64,000 nt of DNA from Streptococcus iniae. Lineage in GTDB: Bacteria > Bacillota > Bacilli > Lactobacillales > Streptococcaceae. Under the pieces are notes generated by a model. That model saw only the letters and a program-made list of their open reading frames with translations. It searched no databases and was not told the origin of the DNA. This document shows, piece by piece, positions 37,545-46,237 of this stretch. Position 1 is the stretch's first letter, and each line of letters starts with the position of its first letter. The stretch lies in contig NZ_CP132230.1 in NCBI RefSeq assembly GCF_030732225.1, positions 1,917,001 through 1,981,000 on the forward strand. Reading direction: 5' to 3'. Made by a program: the position numbers and the translations under genes.

Positions 37545-38408
37545 TTAATTTTCTAAACTAACAACCACATAACGGTTAGGGTCATTGCCTTCTGAGAAGC
37601 TTGTGACCCCTTCAATCATAGAAACTGTCTTATGAACAATTTTACGCTCGCTGTTACTCATGGGATCCATGGTGTAATTTTCTTCTGTTTCAAGAACACG
37701 AGCTGCAATTTTCTGAGTGAAATCAATCAGGGTTTCTGTACGGTGCTCAACATAGTCATGAACATTAATCGAGATTGAGAAATTCTTAGAATAACGGTCA
37801 TGTAAGAAGTTCTGCGCGAGCAATTGCAAAGATTTTAAGACTTTTCCATGATAACCAATCACACGGCCTGGTTCTTGAGTCTCAATTTGAAGATTAATTT
37901 GGCGACGGTTATGACTAGGCTCAATGCTAGCTTCAATATCCATTTCGTAAATGATTTTAGTCACATAGGCCAAAACTTCTTCCGTAGCTTTTTCAATTTC
38001 TTGACTTGATGTTTGGTTTGAAAATTCAGTGGCAACAAATTCCTCAAAACTTTGTTCTGAAGTCTTAGCCTCTACCACTTCAGCTGATACTTCTTCTTTT
38101 TGCTCAACAGCTTCAGCTGAAACCTGCACATTTTCTGCTTTAGCTTTACTAGATTCTGGCTTAACAACCGGAGCATTTTGACGATTAATTTCTTCTGGAA
38201 CACCTTGAGTTGCTTTTTTATCTGCTTTATAAACAGTCTTCTCATTGATTCCTTCAATATCAACCTGTGCTAATTTTTTACCAAATCCTAGGAAGCCCTT
38301 TTTCTCTTTTGAAATCACTTTGATATGAGCTTTTAGGCGTGGTAAATCAAGTTCTTTAAGGCCCTTTTCAATAGCCTCTTCAACAGTGTTACCTGTGTAT
38401 AATACCAT
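37545..38408 (-). CDS. jag: RNA-binding protein Jag/KhpB
   Basis: A 287-residue cytoplasmic RNA-binding protein, partner of KhpA, linked to cell division and elongation in streptococci. It has an N-terminal Jag domain (TGNTVEEAIEKGLKELDLPR, ending KKGFLGFGKK), an acidic low-complexity linker (about 75-145), a KH domain with the GRVIGYHGK loop, and a C-terminal R3H domain (RHxx-type DPMSNSERKIVHKTV). It follows yidC by 12 bases, as in most Firmicutes. Confidence 0.93.
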   Translation of the reverse strand: MVLYTGNTVEEAIEKGLKELDLPRLKAHIKVISKEKKGFLGFGKKLAQVDIEGINEKTVYKADKKATQGVPEEINRQNAPVVKPESSKAKAENVQVSAEAVEQKEEVSAEVVEAKTSEQSFEEFVATEFSNQTSSQEIEKATEEVLAYVTKIIYEMDIEASIEPSHNRRQINLQIETQEPGRVIGYHGKVLKSLQLLAQNFLHDRYSKNFSISINVHDYVEHRTETLIDFTQKIAARVLETEENYTMDPMSNSERKIVHKTVSMIEGVTSFSEGNDPNRYVVVSLEN

Positions 38409-38420
38409 AAACGTAACTCC

Positions 38421-39239
38421 CTATTTTCTTTGTTTTAACGCTTTTTTACGAGCACGTCTTTCTTTAGAACGACGCTCTCTTTCTTCTTCTGCTTGGCGGG
38501 CACGCTCAGCAATAATTTTAAATGGGTTATTTAATAACAGCAATTGTAAGACTTGGAAGGCATTTGAAACTGTCCAGTAAAGAACAACACCACTTGCTAA
38601 TTTGAATCCCATAAAGAAAATCATGAGAGGCATAACATAAGTCATTATAGTCATAACCATATTTTTTTCTTTTGCTGCAAGGTTGGTCAACCAGGTTGAT
38701 AAGAAAGTAAAGAGGGCTGCCAAGACAGGCAAGATAAAGAGATGATCGTAGTTTGCTAGTTCAACCCACAAGAAGGTTCCTGTCTTAAGGAAAGGCACTC
38801 GAGACAAAGCTCCAAAAAGAGCTAGCATAACGGGCATTTGAATCACTAAAGGCAATAGACTCGCATATGGGTTAACCCCATACTTTTTGTACAATTCTTG
38901 ACTTTCATTAGCGAGAGCCATACGACTATCTGCATCTTTACCTGGGTATTTTTGTTGTAATTTCCGTAGTTCTGGCTGGATATCTTGCATCTTTTGGCTA
39001 GACTTGATTTGCATATTGAACAAAGGCAATAACAAAAGACGAATCAAGACTGTAAATAAGATAATACCAATACCTATTGAGCCGTCAAAAGATAACCATT
39101 GAATAGACTTGGCAAAAAAATAAACCAATTGATCCCAACCACTCGATGAGTGTGCTGTTACTTCTCCTCTACCACAAGCTGCTAAAATAACCAATAAAGG
39201 AAACAGACTTGCTACTTTAATTTTCTTCTTCACTTTCAA
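38421..39239 (-). CDS. yidC: Membrane protein insertase YidC (lipoprotein form)
   Basis: A YidC/Oxa1-family insertase of 272 residues. The lipoprotein signal ends in LAACG. Five helices follow, with the typical [25 protein letters not shown] coiled loop and the conserved arginine needed for insertion in [14 protein letters not shown]. The C-terminus is strongly basic ([19 protein letters not shown]), as in streptococcal YidC1/2. Its start overlaps the end of rnpA by 23 bases, and jag follows. Confidence 0.94.
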   Translation of the reverse strand: MKVKKKIKVASLFPLLVILAACGRGEVTAHSSSGWDQLVYFFAKSIQWLSFDGSIGIGIILFTVLIRLLLLPLFNMQIKSSQKMQDIQPELRKLQQKYPGKDADSRMALANESQELYKKYGVNPYASLLPLVIQMPVMLALFGALSRVPFLKTGTFLWVELANYDHLFILPVLAALFTFLSTWLTNLAAKEKNMVMTIMTYVMPLMIFFMGFKLASGVVLYWTVSNAFQVLQLLLLNNPFKIIAERARQAEEERERRSKERRARKKALKQRK

Positions 39240-39576
39240 AACCTTCCTCGAATAATTTGGCTAATTTTAAGACATGTTGTAAATTTTGTTTCATTTCCTG
39301 ATAATCCAAGGTCTCAACACCTTTTCTGGCGATGACAACAAAATCATCTCTCTTAAGTGAATCCGAAAATTCCATTAAAACGTGTCTGATTTTACGTTTA
39401 ACAGCATTCCTAGTCACGGCATTTCCAATCCGTTTACCAACTGAAATCCCCACTCGAAAATGTTTTTGTTCTTTTTCTAAAAAATAGATCACAAACTTAC
39501 GGTTTGCTGTACTTTCACCACCATCAAAAATGGCTTGAAAATCTTTCTCACGCTTGACACGATAGGATTTTTTCAA
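39217..39576 (-). CDS. rnpA: Ribonuclease P protein component
   Basis: The protein subunit of RNase P, 119 residues, which helps the RNA subunit mature tRNA 5' ends. The RNR motif is intact ([19 protein letters not shown]). The N-terminal [15 protein letters not shown] is typical. A TATAAT -10 with TTGAGG -35 (18-base spacer) lies in the gap to argH. It is the first gene of rnpA-yidC-jag. Confidence 0.95.
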   Translation of the reverse strand: MKKSYRVKREKDFQAIFDGGESTANRKFVIYFLEKEQKHFRVGISVGKRIGNAVTRNAVKRKIRHVLMEFSDSLKRDDFVVIARKGVETLDYQEMKQNLQHVLKLAKLFEEGFESEEEN

Positions 39577-39663
39577 AATTCAACTCCAACTATCTAAATT
39601 ATTACCATTATACCATAAATACTAAAAAAGCCTCAACCCCAATGGATTTCAGCTCTTTTTACT

Positions 39664-41046
39664 TTATGGGAGCTCTTTTTGAGCCATTTTAATTTGCCAA
39701 GCAACTTGTTTAAAGCCTGTTGCACCTAAGGAATCACGACGCTCGACAGCGCTTTGTGATGTTAGAACAAAATAAACGTCTTCCCCAATCAATGGTGAAA
39801 TACTTTGGTAGTCTTTTAAGGGAATATCTTGTAACAATTGTCCTGATTTAGATCCTACTAAAACCAGACGCCCAACAATTTCATGAGCTTGTCGAAAAGG
39901 CATTCCCTTACTAGCCAGATAATCGGCCAATTCAGTTGCATTTGAAAAATCAGATTCTGTCGCCTGTAACATCTTTGCTTCATTAATAGTAAGACTTGAT
40001 AAGATACCTGCCAGAATATCCAAAGAATATGAGATGGTCTCGACTGTATCAAACATGCCTTCTTTGTCTTCTTGAAGGTCTTTATTATAAGCCAAAGGCA
40101 GAGACTTCATAACCGTCAATAAAGAGAAAAGGTTGCCATAAACACGACCTGTTTTCCCACGAATTAATTCTGCCATATCAGGATTCTTCTTTTGGGGCAT
40201 GATTGATGAACCTGTTGAAAATGCGTCTGACAAGGTCACAAATTGGTATTCAAAAGAGGACCAATTAATAATCTCTTCACACAATCGACTCATATGCATC
40301 ATGAGAATACTGGCGTTAGATAGAAATTCAAGGATAAAATCGCGATCTGACACAGCATCTAAAGAATTGCTATATAAGGAAGAAAAACCAAGTAAATCTG
40401 CCGTTAAGTGTCGATTAATTGGGAAAGTCGTCCCAGCTAAAGCTGCCGCTCCTAAGGGAGACATGTCTGTTCGAACAAGTGCCTCCTTAAAACGTTGACT
40501 ATCTCTCTTAAACATTTGATAATAAGCCATCATATGATGCCCAAATGAGATCGGCTGAGCGTGCTGTAAATGGGTATAGCCAGGCATAATAGTCTCAACA
40601 TGCCTTTGTGCCAAGTCAACTAAGACCTTTCTTAGATGAATAAGTTTTTGCTCAACTTCTTGAAGCTGATGCTTAAGGTATAAATGCATATCTGTAGCCA
40701 CTTGATCATTTCGAGAGCGTGCAGTATGTAATTTCCCAGCTACCTGGCCAACTTTAGCTGTTAGTAACTCTTCAACAGCCATATGAATATCTTCATGACT
40801 AATATCAAATGCTATTTTCCCCGCCTCATAATCCTGAAGAATTTCTGCCAAGCCATTTTGAATGGTTTTGGCTTCATCTAGACTTATTATTCCTTCTTGG
40901 GCAAGCATTTGAACATGGGCTATTGACCCTTTAATATCATAGCTAAAGAGTTTATAGTCAAAGGTAATTGAGGCACCAAACGTTTCAACCCATTTTTCAA
41001 GACCTGCTTCAAAACGTCCTCCCCACAATTTTTGATTTTCTACCAT
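39664..41046 (-). CDS. argH: Argininosuccinate lyase
   Basis: The last step of arginine synthesis, argininosuccinate to arginine and fumarate. A fumarase/aspartase-superfamily enzyme of 460 residues with LWGGRFE at the start, the [13 protein letters not shown] segment, [17 protein letters not shown], and the catalytic-serine signature [12 protein letters not shown] near residue 280. It follows argG by 25 bases and shares its promoter. Together argG and argH convert citrulline plus aspartate to arginine, so citrulline could be a shared node with the arcB/arcC genes elsewhere in the window. Confidence 0.96.
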   Translation of the reverse strand: MVENQKLWGGRFEAGLEKWVETFGASITFDYKLFSYDIKGSIAHVQMLAQEGIISLDEAKTIQNGLAEILQDYEAGKIAFDISHEDIHMAVEELLTAKVGQVAGKLHTARSRNDQVATDMHLYLKHQLQEVEQKLIHLRKVLVDLAQRHVETIMPGYTHLQHAQPISFGHHMMAYYQMFKRDSQRFKEALVRTDMSPLGAAALAGTTFPINRHLTADLLGFSSLYSNSLDAVSDRDFILEFLSNASILMMHMSRLCEEIINWSSFEYQFVTLSDAFSTGSSIMPQKKNPDMAELIRGKTGRVYGNLFSLLTVMKSLPLAYNKDLQEDKEGMFDTVETISYSLDILAGILSSLTINEAKMLQATESDFSNATELADYLASKGMPFRQAHEIVGRLVLVGSKSGQLLQDIPLKDYQSISPLIGEDVYFVLTSQSAVERRDSLGATGFKQVAWQIKMAQKELP

Positions 41047-41071
41047 AATATTCTCCTTTTAGTTCTGCAAT

Positions 41072-42271
41072 CTACTTGCTTGATTGTTTGGCATGAACTT
41101 GCGCATTAACCATGGTCGGAAGTCCCCATAGTTTAATGAAACCGACTGCTGCTGACTGATCAAAGCTGTCTGCTGCTGTGTAGGTCGCCAAATCTTCATC
41201 ATAAAGTGAGTTGTCCGATTGACGAGCAACAACTTGTGCCTGACCTTTATAAAGTTTTACTTTTGCTACTCCATTAACCATTTTTTGACTTTCTTTAACA
41301 TAGGCCATAATGGCTTTTGTCGCAGGGTTAAACCAAAGACCATTATAAATTAAATTTGCTAATTCATTTTCCAAAATAGGTTTAAAATGTGACACTTCCC
41401 TAACTAAGGTCAAATCTTCAATTTCTTTATGTGCTGCTAAAAGGGTTATGGCTGCAGGACACTCATAAATTTCACGGGATTTAATGCCAACTAAGCGATT
41501 TTCGACATGGTCAATACGACCAATACCATGAGCACCTGCTATTTTATTGAGTTTTAGAATAAGTTCTGCTAAAGAAAGAGACTGACCATTTAAAGCTACT
41601 GGTTTACCTGATATAAAGCTAATGTCTATAAATTCGGGCTTATCTGGAGCAGCTTCTGGTGATACCGTAATCCCAAAGGCATCTTCAGGTGCTTGATTCC
41701 ATGGATTTTCTAAAACACCGCATTCATTAGCTCGTCCCCAAAGGTTCTGATCAATTGAATAAGGACTATCTAAGTTGGCAGGTACTGGCACACCATTTTC
41801 CTTTGCAAATGCGATTTCTTCTTCACGAGACCATTTCCACTCTCTAACAGGAGCAATGACTTTTAAGTTTGGGTCTAAACTATTAATAGCAACTTCAAAT
41901 CGAACTTGATCATTGCCTTTGCCGGTACATCCATGAGCAACTAGGTTGGCATCATACTGATGCGCTATTTCCACCAACTTTTGCGCAATCAAAGGACGAC
42001 TTAGTGCTGAAATCAGCGGGTATTTTTGTTCATAAAAAGCACGGGCTTGTAAAGCAGGTAAGACATATTCTTCTGCAAAAATATCTTTTAAATCAATGAT
42101 GTGGGATTCAATGGCACCTACTTTTAAGGCCTTGTCATGAATAAAATCCAAGTCCTTACCTTCACCAACATCCATACAGACTGCAATCACATCGTAGGTT
42201 TTTTTCAACCATGCAATGGCAACCGAAGTATCCAAACCACCCGAATAAGCTAAAATCAGTTTTTCTTTCAT
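41072..42271 (-). CDS. argG: Argininosuccinate synthase
   Basis: Joins citrulline and aspartate with ATP. About 400 residues with the PP-loop [13 protein letters not shown], the [13 protein letters not shown] motif and SREIYECPA. The first ATG of the frame (42308-42310) overlaps the -10 box, so I take the internal ATG that yields [12 protein letters not shown]. It is preceded by a consensus-like promoter and lies downstream of the fasX terminator. It leads argG-argH. Confidence 0.95.
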   Translation of the reverse strand: MKEKLILAYSGGLDTSVAIAWLKKTYDVIAVCMDVGEGKDLDFIHDKALKVGAIESHIIDLKDIFAEEYVLPALQARAFYEQKYPLISALSRPLIAQKLVEIAHQYDANLVAHGCTGKGNDQVRFEVAINSLDPNLKVIAPVREWKWSREEEIAFAKENGVPVPANLDSPYSIDQNLWGRANECGVLENPWNQAPEDAFGITVSPEAAPDKPEFIDISFISGKPVALNGQSLSLAELILKLNKIAGAHGIGRIDHVENRLVGIKSREIYECPAAITLLAAHKEIEDLTLVREVSHFKPILENELANLIYNGLWFNPATKAIMAYVKESQKMVNGVAKVKLYKGQAQVVARQSDNSLYDEDLATYTAADSFDQSAAVGFIKLWGLPTMVNAQVHAKQSSK

Positions 42272-42305
42272 CCTAAAAATCTCTTTTCTAATTATTTTGA
42301 TTACT

Positions 42306-42334
42306 ATCATATTGTATATTTATTTAAAAGTCAA
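42306..42334 (-). promoter_or_regulatory. argG promoter
   Basis: TTGACT and TATGAT (minus strand) with a 17-base spacer. The sequence AAATATACA occurs at the promoter and again about 40 bases upstream. It could be part of an ArgR operator, but this is weak. Confidence 0.72.
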
Positions 42335-42414
42335 CAATTTTAGTATTTTTATTCTTATTTTTTAGTAAAAAGGCTTTATCTATGTATATTTATCAAAATA
42401 ACAGAACAAAAAAA

Positions 42415-42436
42415 GACTCGGATAAAAATCCGAGTC
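42415..42436 (-). terminator. Terminator of fasX
   Basis: Perfect 9-bp stem with a 4-base loop, followed on the minus strand by seven T at 42408-42414. It also insulates argG. Confidence 0.88.
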
Positions 42437-42536
42437 CTTGACTGATTCATCACCAGTCTATGTGATATCCAAACAAAGACAACTGAAATATGCGTCTTAT
42501 TAGTAATCGTCACATCAAAAATACTATTTGTTTATG

Positions 42537-42552
42537 GAGAGAGAGAGAGAGA
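42537..42552. repeat. (GA)8 dinucleotide repeat inside fasX
   Basis: Eight uninterrupted GA units on the plus strand, read as (UC)8 in the RNA. Such tracts can change length by slippage. Confidence 0.9.
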
Positions 42553-42627
42553 AAACAATATTTTGATTGAATTGGGGATTGACGACTTACTAACTGACCG
42601 CTCATTAAGTCTTTATTTATATTAGTA

Positions 42628-42695
42628 ATTATACATGAAGAATCTGCTTGTGCTTCTTTTTTTCCTGAAATGTTGATATTTTATCCTAAAATGTT
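42628..42695 (-). promoter_or_regulatory. fasX promoter with FasA-type direct repeats
   Basis: On the minus strand AACATTTTAGGA (42684-42695) and AACATTTCAGGA (42663-42674) lie exactly 21 bases apart, the LytTR-regulator spacing. A TATAAT -10 follows at 42628-42633 without a good -35. This suits direct activation of fasX by phosphorylated FasA. Confidence 0.75.
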
Positions 42696-42709
42696 ATTTT
42701 TTTTGAAAA

Positions 42710-43447
42710 TTAATGCAATTCTTCCCATTTCTCAATCAAATGCTTTATTTTAAGACGAGAAACTGGACAGGAATCGCCATTTTCAAAATAAACCAATTGC
42801 TCATATTTATCAATACGAACCACATTGGCTAAATTAATCAAGTAGGAGCGATGGCACATAAAAAGCTTAGGTGCTGCTTCTTGAATTTCCGACAGGTTGC
42901 CATAAAATTCCAACCTTTCTGTTTGTGTCCATAAACACACTTTATGAGGTGTGGTTGAGGTTGCAAAATATAAAATATCTTTAAAAGGCAGACGTAGTTT
43001 TGTCTGAGCTGTCTCAAAAATAAAGAATTCTTCAGGTTCATGACTCTCCATCATTTTGCTGGTGTACTGAATACATTCTTCGATTTGTTCCTTAAACTGT
43101 TGTTTATCAACCGCCTTGTCAATAAAATCAAGGGCAGAAACTTTATACTTAAACGAAATCGGAGCAAATTCTGAATGTGTGGTAACAAATACAATGACTG
43201 CATTAGCATCTCTTTGCCTAATTTTTGTGGCTAACTCCAAGCCTTTTTTTTGCTCGTTCTTGATTTCAATGTCTAAAAAGAACAATTGGTGATTGCCCTT
43301 TTCCAAAATCGCATCATACAATTTATCTGGATTGGAAAAAATTTCCAATTGATTACAGTTAATACCTGTCTCTGCCAATATTTCTTCAATGGTGGACTCT
43401 ATTCGCGTTTGCTGGATAAAATTGTCTTCAAGGATAAATATATTCAT
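42710..43447 (-). CDS. fasA: FasA response regulator (LytTR output)
   Basis: A 245-residue AgrA/ComE-type response regulator. The receiver domain (1-125) has the acidic residues LEDN, the phospho-acceptor Asp in LFFLDIEIKN and the Lys in FIDKAVDK. A C-terminal LytTR domain follows (FETAQTKLRLPFKDILYFATS, FMCHRSYLINLANVVRIDK, CPVSRLKIKHLIE). In S. pyogenes fasA lies directly before fasX and drives it. Here matching direct repeats precede fasX. It follows the last kinase gene by three bases and is the only regulator for four kinase genes. Confidence 0.92.
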   Translation of the reverse strand: MNIFILEDNFIQQTRIESTIEEILAETGINCNQLEIFSNPDKLYDAILEKGNHQLFFLDIEIKNEQKKGLELATKIRQRDANAVIVFVTTHSEFAPISFKYKVSALDFIDKAVDKQQFKEQIEECIQYTSKMMESHEPEEFFIFETAQTKLRLPFKDILYFATSTTPHKVCLWTQTERLEFYGNLSEIQEAAPKLFMCHRSYLINLANVVRIDKYEQLVYFENGDSCPVSRLKIKHLIEKWEELH

Positions 43448-43450
43448 CGT

Positions 43451-44758
43451 TTATCTCATTTCTAATATTTGTCTTAGCCGATAATGATTGCTTTTACTTG
43501 AAAATATCGTCTCAGGATAGTCTTCTAAAACGGTAAAAAAGCGTTTAAAACTCTTCTGATAATGGCCTGTCGCATCAGGATGATGTTCATTAAAGAGCGT
43601 AGCCATGTCAATTTGCTTTAACTTGGTGCTGTTTTCAATAATAAAAAATTGCTTATTATCTTGGTAAAAATAGGCAATGGAAATAAAGGGCCTATTGCTA
43701 CCTTTGGCTGTATCAATAGCATTATCTAATAAAATCGATAAAACAACAACTAAATCGAGTAATTTTAGAGGCAAATTATCAATTTCATCTGGAATTTCAA
43801 TATGTAAGGTAATGCCATGATTCTGAGCTTCCAATAATTTTGATTGCAAGAGACTTCGAATAACAGCTTCTTTAATATTCCCAAGAGCACCAAAACCAAC
43901 TTCAGGACTAAACATGGCATAGGCTGATTCTTTTACAACAGCGTTATAAACTTCTTTAATCTCTTTACGATTCCCACTGTCAATACTGTCTTTTAAACTA
44001 ATCAGAATATTTTCCGAATCATGCTTAATGGTTCTAATATCTCGATACAACTGTTCAATATAATGATTGTAATTAACCAAGTTTTCAACGCGTTCTCCTT
44101 GAGCAAGAGCAAGTTTTCGTTCCAGGTCATCTTTTGTAAAGCGGTCCAGGCGAATAATAAACCAGATCATCATCAGTAAATAGATTAAAATTAACTTTGG
44201 TCGAATGCTCTGGTAAAGGGCAATTTCTGAAATGAAGGATAAATTAAGCAAATAAACGGAGAAATAATAAGAAAACATGATAGCATTCATGAGTGCCACC
44301 CAACGCCTCATCTTGTCAACTGTAATAAATTTCAACAGTGCAATGTCAACACTAAAAATATAACTCAAGAAAAAGAAAATAGGAAGAACTAACAAATAAG
44401 ACAGTAGTAAAAGTCTAATATCTAAATAAACTTGTGTTGAACTATAGCCCAAACAAACAGGGATAAAAAACATGATAATGGAGCGGTAAAGCGATTCAAC
44501 CATCATCATTGAAAAAAGGGCGTAAAAAATCGTTTCAGTTGCTTTTCTGTGTCTAAGGAATACAAAGCCCATTGTGATAAAAAAGACTTGATTCATTAAC
44601 ATATTGTGCTCAGATAAAAAATTAAGGCCTACAAATAAGCTACCTAGTAAAAAACGTTGGTAGAATCTGAGTTGAAGGCCAGAAATTTTCGAAAAGAAGA
44701 GCCAAATATCACAAAAAACAACCGTGTAAAATAAGGTGAAATAGTAAAAATAAGGCAT
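43451..44758 (-). CDS. fasC: Fas sensor kinase, FasC position: His present, ATP-binding domain degenerate
   Basis: An HPK10-family membrane protein of 435 residues with about six N-terminal helices (1-205), then a cytoplasmic coiled segment. The acceptor motif is intact: IRTIKHDSENIL, His246. The ATPase domain keeps an N-box (LLDNAIDTA, Asn346), but the G2 box expected near 400 is absent (PDATGHYQKSF instead of GxGLxN). It probably cannot phosphorylate efficiently by itself. It lies between its neighbour kinase and fasA with 1-3 base spacing, so it is one operon. The symbol follows the S. pyogenes gene order fasB-fasC-fasA-fasX. Confidence 0.83.
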   Translation of the reverse strand: MPYFYYFTLFYTVVFCDIWLFFSKISGLQLRFYQRFLLGSLFVGLNFLSEHNMLMNQVFFITMGFVFLRHRKATETIFYALFSMMMVESLYRSIIMFFIPVCLGYSSTQVYLDIRLLLLSYLLVLPIFFFLSYIFSVDIALLKFITVDKMRRWVALMNAIMFSYYFSVYLLNLSFISEIALYQSIRPKLILIYLLMMIWFIIRLDRFTKDDLERKLALAQGERVENLVNYNHYIEQLYRDIRTIKHDSENILISLKDSIDSGNRKEIKEVYNAVVKESAYAMFSPEVGFGALGNIKEAVIRSLLQSKLLEAQNHGITLHIEIPDEIDNLPLKLLDLVVVLSILLDNAIDTAKGSNRPFISIAYFYQDNKQFFIIENSTKLKQIDMATLFNEHHPDATGHYQKSFKRFFTVLEDYPETIFSSKSNHYRLRQILEMR

Positions 44759-46105
44759 CTAACTCTTTCCTTTCGCCAGTATGGTAAGCATCTGGCTAAA
44801 TTCATAATCTTGGCTTTTGGTTTGCAAGGACAAGTGCGGGTGTTTGCCTAAAATCGTTTGCACATTTGATAAGCCAATGCCTCGTTTATCTCCTTTGGTT
44901 GAATAGCCTTCTTTAAACAAGCGTGAAATCGAAATGGACGCTTCCTTGGTACTATTAGCAATATGTAACCTTTGCTCATTACCATTGAGGAAGTAGGCAA
45001 TGGTCATACGAGGCTTTTCCGACTTTAAGGCCGCTTCAATTGCATTATCAAGAAAAACTGACAAAATCAGCAAGAGGTCTAGTTCTGGTATAGGCACCTC
45101 AATAATCTGATCTGGAACTTCAATAAGGGTTTCAATGCCTTTTTTTTCAGCCTCAACAATCTTAGCTGACAGTAAACTCTTCACTGAAGAAATTTTAATG
45201 GGCGCTAGCTTTGAAATATTATAATGCTTATCATCCCAAAACTCACTTGATTGATTGAGAATATGATAATACGTTTCTTGAATTTTTTCTGTGGTCTCAT
45301 TATCTATTGCAGCCTCCAAAGTTTGAAGACGCCTGGAATAGTCTTCTTGAAAGATTTTCATTTCACGGTACAACTGTTCCAAGTGTTTCCCATAACTTTC
45401 AAGATTTTCAATATAATCTTCCTGTTCTTTTTTGATTTCAAGTTCCAAGAAATGTTTGGACTTATGATTAAAATAAGACAGCAAAAAAAGAAATAAAAAA
45501 GTGAAAATAAAGAAAAGAACCTGATAAGCTAGATCATTATTTTGGAAAGACTGGTAATGTAAAAAGGGATCATCAAAACCTAGAATCAAGAAAATATCAA
45601 CATAGTAAGCCAAAATAAAAATCAAAAAGATTTTATAAAAATTCTTAGCTCTTATTGTTCCACTTGTGATAAAGATGAGCCGATAATCTTTTCCGATAAA
45701 ATAATTCACTAAAGCAAAACAGGGGTAAATTAAAACAAATGCCAAGATGTTCAAGAGTAAGGCTTGCATTTCGAATTCCTTAACAATAACAAGTGACGGA
45801 AACAAGATGATCAATAAAAATCGGGAAAACAAGTCAATGAAAACACTTGGAAAGAAAGCTAAAAATAAGGTTTGAAGATAGGGTAACTGCTTACTCTTAA
45901 GCTTCAAAATACTAAAAAATAAAACAGGGTCTATCAGGAGAGGGGTTAAAAAATCAACTTGTGAAAAAAATAAGGCTGTTGAAATAATAAACAACTTTTC
46001 CCACAGAACAAGTCTAATATCAGATAAAAAGGTAAAAATTTTTATTTCTGTAATATAGTAAATAATCATCGACAGAAAAAAACACATAATATAAATACCA
46101 ATCAT
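44759..46105 (-). CDS. fasB: Fas sensor kinase, FasB position: no acceptor His, ATP-binding domain intact
   Basis: An HPK10-family protein of 448 residues with about six helices (1-215). At the acceptor position the usual FRHDY is replaced by FQEDY (Glu254), so there is no histidine to phosphorylate. The ATPase domain is complete: N-box FLDNAIEAA (Asn354), and KGDKRGIGLSNV with the G2 box at 409-414. It can plausibly act only as the catalytic partner of a His-bearing kinase. It is first in the transcript with fasC and fasA, and a terminator precedes it. Confidence 0.83.
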   Translation of the reverse strand: MIGIYIMCFFLSMIIYYITEIKIFTFLSDIRLVLWEKLFIISTALFFSQVDFLTPLLIDPVLFFSILKLKSKQLPYLQTLFLAFFPSVFIDLFSRFLLIILFPSLVIVKEFEMQALLLNILAFVLIYPCFALVNYFIGKDYRLIFITSGTIRAKNFYKIFLIFILAYYVDIFLILGFDDPFLHYQSFQNNDLAYQVLFFIFTFLFLFLLSYFNHKSKHFLELEIKKEQEDYIENLESYGKHLEQLYREMKIFQEDYSRRLQTLEAAIDNETTEKIQETYYHILNQSSEFWDDKHYNISKLAPIKISSVKSLLSAKIVEAEKKGIETLIEVPDQIIEVPIPELDLLLILSVFLDNAIEAALKSEKPRMTIAYFLNGNEQRLHIANSTKEASISISRLFKEGYSTKGDKRGIGLSNVQTILGKHPHLSLQTKSQDYEFSQMLTILAKGKS

Positions 46106-46194
46106 AGCTCTCCTTTCTAACTCAGCTTTTCCATTTTAACATATTTGTAAACAAGAAATGACATCTTTTTATAACATTTTTTTAACCTTAATGT

Positions 46195-46222
46195 AAAAAG
46201 CAGTTACGATTTAAGCAACTGC
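46195..46222 (-). terminator. Terminator between the two kinase pairs
   Basis: GCAGTTGCTTAAATCGTAACTGC (hairpin, minus strand) followed by five T. It lies 15 bases after the stop of the upstream kinase pair and before fasB. Confidence 0.68.
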
Positions 46223-46237
46223 TTTGCTATGAAACTA

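Larger units (their letters stand above)
42408..42621 (-). ncRNA. fasX: FasX-like small regulatory RNA
   Basis: The 400-base gap between fasA and argG has no reading frame. It holds a promoter (TATAAT, minus strand, 42628-42633) and a strong terminator: perfect 9-bp stem GACTCGGAT / ATCCGAGTC, then T7, ending near 42408. The predicted RNA is about 214 nt; S. pyogenes FasX is about 205 nt and occupies the same place after fasA. It contains a (UC)8 tract, a possible pairing region for ribosome sites. In S. pyogenes FasX stabilises streptokinase mRNA and represses adhesin mRNAs. Boundaries are predicted, not mapped. Confidence 0.82.

Noticed and set aside
42272-42310. Longer argG start at 42308-42310
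   Set aside because: It overlaps the -10 box of a good promoter and adds residues unlike the family before [12 protein letters not shown].
42537-42552. CRISPR-like or minisatellite array
   Set aside because: It is a simple dinucleotide run without spacers; no CRISPR repeats or cas genes were seen anywhere in the window.
46180-46200. A FasA-type repeat (ACATTAAGG, minus strand) before fasB
   Set aside because: Only one copy; the position 21 bases away (TATAAAAAG) does not match well enough to call a site.
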